From: Spirochaetota bacterium
Lineage (GTDB): Bacteria; Spirochaetota; UBA4802; JAFGDQ01
Assembly: GCA_034190085.1 (NCBI GenBank)
Contig: JAXHTS010000064.1
Span: 57,383 to 121,382, forward strand
Length of the DNA stretch: 64,000 bases
Reading direction: 5' to 3'
The position numbers and the translations under genes are program-made. Positions 9,991 through 18,105 of this stretch are shown piece after piece (positions within the stretch are counted from its first letter, which is position 1; each line of letters starts with the position of its first letter). Under the pieces are notes generated by a model that was not told the DNA's origin, made no database searches, and saw only the letters and a program-made list of their open reading frames with translations.

Positions 9991-10298
9991 TTAAAAACTC
10001 CTATAATGCTAATATTTAATACATTCGTATCTCAAAGTAAAAAGTGATTAACAAACCAAAAAAAAATAGTTTTACATTTATCTTTTCAAATTGAAATTAT
10101 TATAACAACTCTCATCATGATTCCATATAACGTGCAAAATCACATCAAACACCTTACTCCATCGTTTTCAACACAATGGAGCAAGGCATTTGATAAATCC
10201 AACTCAATGACTCCCTGTAATATTTGTCACCAGAGATAAAGTTGTCACAATGATATTATAGAATACCCCCACTACTTGAAACCTTAAACTATATTTTT
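9991..10298. other. 308-bp spacer between the dctP-like gene and copy 4
   Basis: No gene seen. It contains the strong hairpin listed at 10152-10186. On the minus strand a TATAAT box occurs near 10253-10258, but without a good -35 box at normal spacing, so I do not call a promoter. Confidence 0.4.
10152..10186 (-). terminator. Intercistronic hairpin between copy 4 and dctP
   Basis: Eleven-base arms (10152-10162 and 10176-10186) pair fully on the minus strand with one G-T wobble, around a 13-nt loop. Only a weak T-rich tail follows, so it could be a terminator, an attenuator or a stem that stabilises the upstream transcript. Confidence 0.5.
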
Positions 10299-12812
10299 CT
10301 ATCCTAGTCCTTGTATCGTTCTCTGTATAATATTATCCTGTGTCTTGCGGCTTATATCCACAAAATGCGCGCTATAGCCAGCCACACGAACAATCACTTC
10401 CTGGTATTGCTCAGGATCCTTCTGCGCTGCACGTAGAGTGGCATCATCTACCATATTGAACTGTACATGATCTATTCCAAGGTCAGCCCATGTCCTCATG
10501 TAGGATTTCCATAACTGATAACCCTTCTCTCCAGAGAGCTGAGTTGGAGACAACCTCTGATTCAACAAAAATGCCCTTCCATCACTTATGTGGTCGATCT
10601 TCCCACATGACTTCAACACCGCTGTTGGTCCCTTCTTATCCAATCCGGGACCTGGCGAAATGCCACCATCGTATAGCGCATCCCCCAACTTCCTCCCATT
10701 AGGCAACGCATGAACCAGATTCGCAAAATGTATGTTCCCGCTTACATTCTCTGGAAGCGCTGGCCATGGATTACCAGATGGACACTTGATCTCCCATGAA
10801 TGTCTCGCAACTTCCCTTAAACAACGTAGCATAATATCATCCGCATAATCATCATCATTACCCCACTTGGGTGCATTCTTTACAAAATCCAACCGCATAT
10901 CCTCTTTACCTTCCCAGTTAGTCTCCAATGCATCAACAAGCTCTTCCATCGTATACTTCTTCTCATCAAAGACCAGTTTCTTTACTGCTGTCAAGCTATC
11001 AGCATTCTCTGCCCATGTGAAAAAGGTCATCCAGCAATTACCCCTCTCACCATCTGGCTCCATTACATCAACACCCATATCTATTGATCTCTCAGTAATG
11101 GATGACAGGAAAGGTCGCCCATAATTCTGTGGACTCTTCACCCTTCCATGGTTCATTATCCGCACTCCAAAATTGCACAACCACTCCATCTGTTTTACCC
11201 AGGCCTGAAAAAGGTCTTCAAAGTCAGTAAACATCCTGGCATCTCCAGACTCAGGGCCGACCTGCATCTTTACAACATGATCAAATCCATTATGCAGGGC
11301 ATATTCAACCATCTTGGCACAATTCAGCGTAACGGCCATTCGACATGGTTGTGTGCCATGCTTTGTCGTTGGACATGGAGACATGCAGGCTTGCTGTACC
11401 CAGGTCCTCATCTCATCCAGAGGATGGCCATGCCAGTGCATTCCGTTAGATATGCAAACTGGATCATTTCTTATGCTAGGATATCCCAATCCATGCCGTA
11501 TGCACTCGAATACTTCTCTCATCACCTCATCCTTTACCTGGGGATGCCACCTGAAAGCAAAGGTAGGATTGGATACACGAACCAGCCTTGCAGCCTGTAA
11601 AAATGCAATAGTAAGATCATTGCATGCATCAGTGCCGTCAACATTTATGCCACCGAGTGTCCATGCCCAACTGCCAACCACACCCTGAAGCGCCTCTGAT
11701 CCAGCCTGTGGAAGATAATGTCCAGTCTCATATGCACGAATTAGAAACTCCCCAATAAGATCAATCGCTTCATCCTTTGTTATATTCTTTTCTATGTTGA
11801 CATCCTTATTATAGTAGGGCCAGTGATAGTAATCAGGACGAGCCGGCCATGCCCCTTCCAAGTCCTCCAACCTAGCCCATGTCTGTATAAAAAAGTCAAA
11901 CTGAAGTGAATCCTGAAATGTCTTTGGGGCTTTCCCAGGCACTCGCTCACATGTTTCAGCTACCTGTAAAAGCTCCTCTTTGCGCTTTGGATCCGATTCA
12001 AAATTCTCTGCTATTATCCTAGCAAGCCTTGAGTATCTCTTCGCATATCTTATGCAAGCCTCCAGGATGATCTGCATAGCCTCCCAATTGGATAGTTTGT
12101 CATAGAGCGGAAGAATATCCGGTCCTGGATTGCCGTCTATCACTTCCTCCGCCTCATCTATTCGATCCTGTATCTCATCAATGACGTCCTCAAATCCCCT
12201 CTTGCCTGTCATTATATACTCATAGTCCTTGCCTGAATAACCAAAGCTGCCTCCAAATGGAGCGCTCCACATCAGAACCATGGTCATAAACTTGATGGCT
12301 TCCTCTGCTGATAAATCCCTTAACACCTTACCCATGCTATCCCTTGTGTTCCAGTAGTTGTTTAAGTCTGACATAGTCTTCAGCGATTCTTCCTCAGGTT
12401 CAGGTATTATCATAGGATCATTGTATATCTCCTCATTAAACAAACTCGCAGCATCATTATACCACATAAGAGTGTTGGGATGACTACCCAGATAACCCAT
12501 AATCTGAGCATGATCTGTGATAAAAATGGTTATATTATCAAAGACATGCGATAAAGCCTTTGCCCTTCTCATCATAATTGGATCATTCTCATTCTCCTTC
12601 CAACTCTCTGTAAAGTGCAATGGTCTCTCAAGATCTACCTTGAGTCCAGGCTCATACATACCTCCCTTTTTTCCCTTCTTCCAGATCGCTTTCCTCAAAT
12701 AATCGAGTCTATCAGATCTACTCCTCTCTGCCACCCACCACCATTCCCTATCCTTCTCAAGTTCCTCAAGACTCTTCTTAATTGAAACTTCACTAACCTT
12801 CCTTGTTGACAT
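10299..12812 (-). CDS. Glycyl radical enzyme, X-succinate synthase-like catalytic subunit (copy 4, most divergent active site)
   Basis: 837 residues, three fewer than its relatives: two are missing at the N-terminus and one just after the fumarate-site Arg (RMAVTLNCAKM, where others have RMASTTLNCSKM or similar). Key residues shift to Cys476, Cys480, Arg491 and Gly812. Further unique changes are SAPFGG before the GKDYEY motif (Phe at the position equal to 188), ETGHYLPQAGSEA, QGVVGSWAWTLGG, DGERGNCWMTF (a Cys beside the conserved Trp) and HFANLV near the C-terminal domain. These all lie in or near segments that line the barrel in related enzymes, so copy 4 is the best candidate for a distinct substrate. 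GGGAGGT precedes the ATG. It follows copy 5 by 83 bp and ends before a hairpin, so it closes the first four-gene block. Confidence 0.85.
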   Translation of the reverse strand: MSTRKVSEVSIKKSLEELEKDREWWWVAERSRSDRLDYLRKAIWKKGKKGGMYEPGLKVDLERPLHFTESWKENENDPIMMRRAKALSHVFDNITIFITDHAQIMGYLGSHPNTLMWYNDAASLFNEEIYNDPMIIPEPEEESLKTMSDLNNYWNTRDSMGKVLRDLSAEEAIKFMTMVLMWSAPFGGSFGYSGKDYEYIMTGKRGFEDVIDEIQDRIDEAEEVIDGNPGPDILPLYDKLSNWEAMQIILEACIRYAKRYSRLARIIAENFESDPKRKEELLQVAETCERVPGKAPKTFQDSLQFDFFIQTWARLEDLEGAWPARPDYYHWPYYNKDVNIEKNITKDEAIDLIGEFLIRAYETGHYLPQAGSEALQGVVGSWAWTLGGINVDGTDACNDLTIAFLQAARLVRVSNPTFAFRWHPQVKDEVMREVFECIRHGLGYPSIRNDPVCISNGMHWHGHPLDEMRTWVQQACMSPCPTTKHGTQPCRMAVTLNCAKMVEYALHNGFDHVVKMQVGPESGDARMFTDFEDLFQAWVKQMEWLCNFGVRIMNHGRVKSPQNYGRPFLSSITERSIDMGVDVMEPDGERGNCWMTFFTWAENADSLTAVKKLVFDEKKYTMEELVDALETNWEGKEDMRLDFVKNAPKWGNDDDYADDIMLRCLREVARHSWEIKCPSGNPWPALPENVSGNIHFANLVHALPNGRKLGDALYDGGISPGPGLDKKGPTAVLKSCGKIDHISDGRAFLLNQRLSPTQLSGEKGYQLWKSYMRTWADLGIDHVQFNMVDDATLRAAQKDPEQYQEVIVRVAGYSAHFVDISRKTQDNIIQRTIQGLG

Positions 12813-12895
12813 ATGTCTAACCTCCCATTTTATTATTAAATCATAGTTATATGTTATTAGAGGCCCTAATGAATAGGACCTCTAAATTATTTATA

Positions 12896-15418
12896 CTAGC
12901 CAATACCCTGAACTGTTCTCTGTATAATATTATCCTGCGTCTTGCGGCTTATATCTACAAAATGCGCGCTGTATCCAGCCACACGAACGATCACCTCCTG
13001 ATACTGCTCAGGGTCCTTCTGCGCTGCGCGAAGAGTGGCATCATCTACCATATTGAACTGTACATGATCTATTCCAAGATCAGCCCAGGTACTCATGTAT
13101 GACTTCCATAACTGATAGCCCTTCTCTCCTGAAAGCTGGGTCGGTGATAAACGCTGATTCAACAGAAACGCCCTTCCATCGCTTATATGATCTATCTTCC
13201 CGCATGACTTCAATACCGCTGTTGGGCCCTTCTTGTCCAACCCAGGACCTGGTGATATGCCCCCATCGTATAGAGCATCCCCCAATTTCCTGCCATTGGG
13301 CAGCGCATGCACCATATTGGAGAAGTGAATATTACCACTCACATTCTCAGGCAATGCAGGCCAAGTGTTGCCCGATGGACACCTTATCTCATGTGAATGC
13401 CTCGCAACCTCTTTTAAACAACGCACCATTATATCATCCACATAATCATCATCATTACCCCACTTAGGAGCGTTCTTCACAAAATCCAACCTCATATCCT
13501 CCTTACCCTCCCAATTAGTCTCAAGGGCAGTAATAAGCTCATCCATAGTGTATTTCTTATCATCAAAAACCAATTTCTTTACCGCTGCTAAACTATCTGC
13601 ATTCTCTGTCCAGGTAAAGAATGTTATCCAGGCATTCCCTCGCTCTAAAGAGGGCTCTAAGGCATCCATGCCGGTTTCTATCGACTTCTCCGAAATTGAA
13701 GATAGGAATGGACGAGTGAAATTTGAAGGACTCTTATATCTTGCCCGATTGATTACTCTCGTTGCAAAATTCGTTACCCACTCCATCTGCTTTACCCATG
13801 CCTCGAAAAGCTCTTCAAAATCCTTAAACTTACGCGCATCACCCGTCTTAGGCCCCATCTGCATCTTGATGCAATTATCGAATCCATTATGCAGAGCATA
13901 TTCAACCATCTTTGAAGTATTAAGTGTTGTTGAGGCCATTCGGCATGGCTGAGAGCCGTGCTTTGTCGTGGGGCATGGAGACATGCAGGCCTGGTGTACC
14001 CATGTCCTCATCTCCTCTAAGGGATGGCCGTGCCAATGCATGCCGTTTGCAATCAAAACAGGATCATTCCGTATGCTGGGATAACCCAATCCATGACGTA
14101 TGCATTCGAATACCTCTCGCCATACCTCATCCTTTACCTTCGGATGCCATCTGAATCCAAAGGTAGGATTTGCCACACGCACAAGCCTCGCAGCCTGCAT
14201 AAAGGCAATGGTGAGATCATTGCATGCGTCAGTGCCATCCTGGTTTACTCCGCCAAGAGTCCATACCCAGGTAGCCTGTATACCCTGAAGAGCCTCAGCT
14301 GCAAAATTCGGCAAATAACCCGCCAATTCATAGCTTCGAATCAAAAATTCGCCAACTAAATCGATTGCCTCATCTTTCGTGATATTCTTCTCAACATTAA
14401 CATCACGATCATAGCTTCGCCAATGGTAGTAATCAGGACGGGCAGGCCATGCACCCTCTACCTCCTCAAATCTACTCCATACCTGAATAAAATGATCATA
14501 CTGCAACGATTCCTGAAGTGTGTTTGCAGGCTTCCCTGGCACCCTCTCACAGCACTCAGCAATCTTAAGCAGTTCTTCTTTTCGCTTTGGATCAGATTCA
14601 TAATTTTCTGCTATTATTCGAGCAAGCCTGGAATACCTCTTCGCATATCTTATGCATGCCTCAAGCGCAATCTGCATGGCCTCCCAAGTAGACAGCCTGT
14701 CATATAACGGAAGAATATCCGGCCCTGGATTGCCGTCTATTTTTTCCTCTGCCTCATCAATCCGATCCTGTATCTCATCTATAATGTCTTCAAATCCTCT
14801 CTTGCCTGTCATCAGGTACTCATAATCTTTACCTGAATAACCAAAGCTTCCACCAACAGGAAGACCCCACATGATTACACTGGACATCATTTTAACCGCT
14901 TCTTCGCTGGATAACTCTCTAAACACCTTACCCAGACTATCCCTTGATCCCCAATAGTTATTGAGTTCAGCAATAGCCTTTAACGCTTCCTCCTGAGGTT
15001 CCGGGATTACCATTGGATCATTATAAATCTCTTCATTTAGAAAACTCGCCAATTCACTATTCCAATTAAGTGTATTCGGAAGGCTGCCAAGATATCCCAT
15101 AATCTGTGCCTGATCTGTAATAAAGATTGTGATGTTATCAAGAACATGCGCAAATGACTTCGCTCTTCTCATCGAAAGAGACTCATTCTCATTCTGCTTC
15201 CATGCTTCCGTAAATATTTGTGATCTCTCAAGATCAATCTTCACACCAGGTTCATACATTCCACCCTTTCTTCCCTTTTTCCATACTCCCTTTCTCAGAT
15301 AATCAAGTCTTGGAGATCGCTTTTTTTCAGCGACCCACCACCACTCCTTATCCTGTTCAAGCTCTTCAATACTCTTTTTCGATGTTGCTGCACCAATTTT
15401 GTCAGCTTCTGATGACAT
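12896..15418 (-). CDS. Glycyl radical enzyme, X-succinate synthase-like catalytic subunit (copy 5, recent duplicate of copy 6)
   Basis: 840 residues; Cys478, Cys482, Arg493 and Gly815 are intact. It shares with copy 6 the start MSSEA, the segment LDYLRKGVWKKGRKGG, NWN at 118-120, an Arg after the conserved YYHW motif (YYHWRSYDRDVN, where others have Pro), ELAGYLPNFAAEA (364-376) and RARYKSPSNFTRPFLS. The two proteins differ at few positions (Val188 here, Ile in copy 6; IHFSNM here, IHFSTM there), and the short spacers before and after them also resemble each other, so the duplication copied about 2.6 kb including the spacer. AGGAGGAA precedes the ATG. It lies 83 bp after copy 6 and 83 bp before copy 4, probably on one transcript. 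Confidence 0.85.
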   Translation of the reverse strand: MSSEADKIGAATSKKSIEELEQDKEWWWVAEKKRSPRLDYLRKGVWKKGRKGGMYEPGVKIDLERSQIFTEAWKQNENESLSMRRAKSFAHVLDNITIFITDQAQIMGYLGSLPNTLNWNSELASFLNEEIYNDPMVIPEPQEEALKAIAELNNYWGSRDSLGKVFRELSSEEAVKMMSSVIMWGLPVGGSFGYSGKDYEYLMTGKRGFEDIIDEIQDRIDEAEEKIDGNPGPDILPLYDRLSTWEAMQIALEACIRYAKRYSRLARIIAENYESDPKRKEELLKIAECCERVPGKPANTLQESLQYDHFIQVWSRFEEVEGAWPARPDYYHWRSYDRDVNVEKNITKDEAIDLVGEFLIRSYELAGYLPNFAAEALQGIQATWVWTLGGVNQDGTDACNDLTIAFMQAARLVRVANPTFGFRWHPKVKDEVWREVFECIRHGLGYPSIRNDPVLIANGMHWHGHPLEEMRTWVHQACMSPCPTTKHGSQPCRMASTTLNTSKMVEYALHNGFDNCIKMQMGPKTGDARKFKDFEELFEAWVKQMEWVTNFATRVINRARYKSPSNFTRPFLSSISEKSIETGMDALEPSLERGNAWITFFTWTENADSLAAVKKLVFDDKKYTMDELITALETNWEGKEDMRLDFVKNAPKWGNDDDYVDDIMVRCLKEVARHSHEIRCPSGNTWPALPENVSGNIHFSNMVHALPNGRKLGDALYDGGISPGPGLDKKGPTAVLKSCGKIDHISDGRAFLLNQRLSPTQLSGEKGYQLWKSYMSTWADLGIDHVQFNMVDDATLRAAQKDPEQYQEVIVRVAGYSAHFVDISRKTQDNIIQRTVQGIG

Positions 15419-15501
15419 TTTCTCTTCCTCCTAATATTCATTAATATTCAAATCATCCTATATTGACAGACTCCCTAAATAAAATCCCCTAAAAAAAATC
15501 A

Positions 15502-18024
15502 TTAGCCCAATCCTTGTATTGTTCTCTGTATAATATTATCCTGCGTCTTGCGGCTTATATCCACAAAATGCGCGCTGTAACCGGCCACACGAACAATAAC
15601 CTCTTGATACTGCTCAGGGTCCTTCTGCGCTGCACGAAGGGTGGCATCGTCAACCATATTAAATTGTACATGATCTATCCCGAGATCAGCCCAGCTACTC
15701 ATGTATGACTTCCATAACTGATAGCCCTTCTCTCCTGAAAGCTGAGTCGGAGATAACCTTTGATTCAACAGAAACGCCCTTCCGTCGCTTATATGATCTA
15801 TCTTCCCGCATGACTTCAATACCGCTGTTGGGCCCTTCTTGTCCAATCCTGGACCTGGTGATATGCCCCCATCGTATAGCGCATCACCCAGCTTCCTGCC
15901 ATTGGGAAGCGCGTGAACCATAGTAGAAAAATGGATATTACCACTCACATTCTCAGGCAATGCAGGCCATGTGTTGCCGGAGGGACACCTTATCTCATGT
16001 GAGTGCCTCGCAACCTCTTTTAAACAACGCACCATTATATTATCCACATAATCATCATCATTGCCCCACTTCGGCCCATGCTTTACAAAGTTCAACCTCA
16101 TATCCTCTTTGCCCTCCCAGTTAGTCTCAAGGGCAGTGATAAGCTCATCCATAGTGTATTTCTTCTCATCAAAAACCAATTTCTTTACCGCTGCTAAACT
16201 ATCAGCATTTTCAGTCCAGGTAAAGAATGTTATCCAGGCATTCCCTCGCTCTAAAGAGGGCTCTAAGGCATCTAAACCGGTTTCCACCGACTTCTCAGAA
16301 ATTCCAGATAAAAATGGACGAGTAAAATTTGAAGGACTCTTATATCTTGCCCGATTGATTACTCTCGTTGCAAAATTCGTTATCCACTCCATCTGCTTTA
16401 CCCATGCCTCGAAAAGCTCTTCAAAATCTTTAAACTTACGCGCATCACCAGTCTTAGGACCCATCTGCATCTTGATGCAATTATCGAATCCATTATGCAG
16501 GGCATATTCAACCATCTTGGAGCAATTCAGAGTTGTTGAGGCCATTCGACATGGCTGAGAGCCGTGCTTTGTCGTGGGGCAAGGAGACATGCAGGCCTGG
16601 TGCACCCATGTCCTCATCTCCTCTAAGGGATGGCCATGCCAATGCATGCCGTTTGCAATCAAAACAGGATCATTCCGTATGCTGGGATAACCCAATCCAT
16701 GACGTATGCATTCAAATACCTCTCGCCATACCTCATCCTTCACCTTTGGATGCCATCTGAATCCAAAGGTAGGATTTGCCACGCGCACCAATCTTGCTGC
16801 TTGCATAAAGGCAATGGTGAGATCATTGCATGCGTCAGTGCCATCCTGGTTTACTCCACCAAGGGTCCATACCCAGGTGGCCTGTATACCCTGAAGAGCC
16901 TCAGCAGCGAAATTTGGCATATAGCCCGCCAATTCATAGCTTCGAATCAAAAACTCGCCAACTAAATCGATTGCCTCATCCTTCGTAATATTCTTCTCAA
17001 CATTAACATCACGATCATAGCATCGCCAATGGTAGTAATCAGGACGAGCCGGCCACGCACCCTCTGCATCCTCGAATCTACTCCATACTTGAATAAAGTG
17101 ATCATACTGCAGCGATTCCTGAAATGTGTTCGCAGGCTTCCCTGGCACCCTCTCACAGCACTCAGTAATCTTGAGCAGTTCTTCCTTTCGCTTTGGATCA
17201 GATTCATAATTTTCTGCTATTATTCGGGCAAGCCTGGAATACCTCTTCGCATATCTTATGCATGCCTCAAGCCCAATCTGCATGGCCTCCCAATTCGATA
17301 GCCTGTCATAGAGTGGGAGAATATCCGGCCCCGGATTGCCATCTATCTTCTCCTCTGCCTCGTCTATTCTTTCCTGTATCTCATCAATGATGTCCTCAAA
17401 TCCCCTTTTGCCAGTCATCAGGTATTCATAATCTTTACCAGCATATCCAAAACTGCCTCCAATAGGAACACCCCACATAAGCACTGTACTCATCATCTTC
17501 ACAGCCTCTTCGCTGGAAAACTCCCTAAAAACCTTACCAAGACTATCTCTTGATCCCCAATAGTTATTAATCTCAGCAATGGTCTTTAACGACTCCTCCT
17601 GAGGTTCGGGGATTACAATCGGATCGTTATATATCTCTTCATTTAAAAAGCTTGCCAATTCACAATTCCAATTAAGAGTATTTGGAAGGCTACCAAGATA
17701 CCCCATAATCTGTGCCTGATCTGTAATAAAGATTGTGATGTTATCAAGAACATGCGCAAATGACTTCGCTCTTCTCATCGAAAGTGAATCGTTCTCATTC
17801 TGTTCCCAAGCCTCTGTAAATAATTGCGGCCTCTCAAGATCGACCTTCACGCCAGGTTCATACATTCCGCCCTTTCTTCCCTTCTTCCATACCCCCTTTC
17901 TTAGATAATCGAGTCTTGGAGATCGCTTTTTTTCAGCGACCCACCACCACTCCTTATCCTGCTCAAGCTCTTGAATACTCTTTTTCGATATTGCTACACT
18001 ATTTTTTTCAGCTTCTGATGACAT
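15502..18024 (-). CDS. Glycyl radical enzyme, X-succinate synthase-like catalytic subunit (copy 6)
   Basis: 840 residues with the full catalytic set (Cys478, Cys482, Arg493, Trp597 region, Gly815). Near-twin of copy 5 with the same Arg-for-Pro change in YYHWRCYDRDVN. Private differences include EQNENDSLSMRR early on, NWNCELAS at 118-125, Ile188, VKHGPKWGN in place of VKNAPKWGN, and YMSSWADLG near 774-782. Two close copies side by side point to recent tandem duplication, possibly for gene dosage. AGGAGGAA is the ribosome site. It follows copy 7 by 81 bp. Confidence 0.85.
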   Translation of the reverse strand: MSSEAEKNSVAISKKSIQELEQDKEWWWVAEKKRSPRLDYLRKGVWKKGRKGGMYEPGVKVDLERPQLFTEAWEQNENDSLSMRRAKSFAHVLDNITIFITDQAQIMGYLGSLPNTLNWNCELASFLNEEIYNDPIVIPEPQEESLKTIAEINNYWGSRDSLGKVFREFSSEEAVKMMSTVLMWGVPIGGSFGYAGKDYEYLMTGKRGFEDIIDEIQERIDEAEEKIDGNPGPDILPLYDRLSNWEAMQIGLEACIRYAKRYSRLARIIAENYESDPKRKEELLKITECCERVPGKPANTFQESLQYDHFIQVWSRFEDAEGAWPARPDYYHWRCYDRDVNVEKNITKDEAIDLVGEFLIRSYELAGYMPNFAAEALQGIQATWVWTLGGVNQDGTDACNDLTIAFMQAARLVRVANPTFGFRWHPKVKDEVWREVFECIRHGLGYPSIRNDPVLIANGMHWHGHPLEEMRTWVHQACMSPCPTTKHGSQPCRMASTTLNCSKMVEYALHNGFDNCIKMQMGPKTGDARKFKDFEELFEAWVKQMEWITNFATRVINRARYKSPSNFTRPFLSGISEKSVETGLDALEPSLERGNAWITFFTWTENADSLAAVKKLVFDEKKYTMDELITALETNWEGKEDMRLNFVKHGPKWGNDDDYVDNIMVRCLKEVARHSHEIRCPSGNTWPALPENVSGNIHFSTMVHALPNGRKLGDALYDGGISPGPGLDKKGPTAVLKSCGKIDHISDGRAFLLNQRLSPTQLSGEKGYQLWKSYMSSWADLGIDHVQFNMVDDATLRAAQKDPEQYQEVIVRVAGYSAHFVDISRKTQDNIIQRTIQGLG

Positions 18025-18105
18025 TTATTCTTCCTCCTAATTATTAATATTTTTTTCATTATATAATAATAGTCTCCCTAAACAAAACACCCTAAAAATA
18101 GAACA

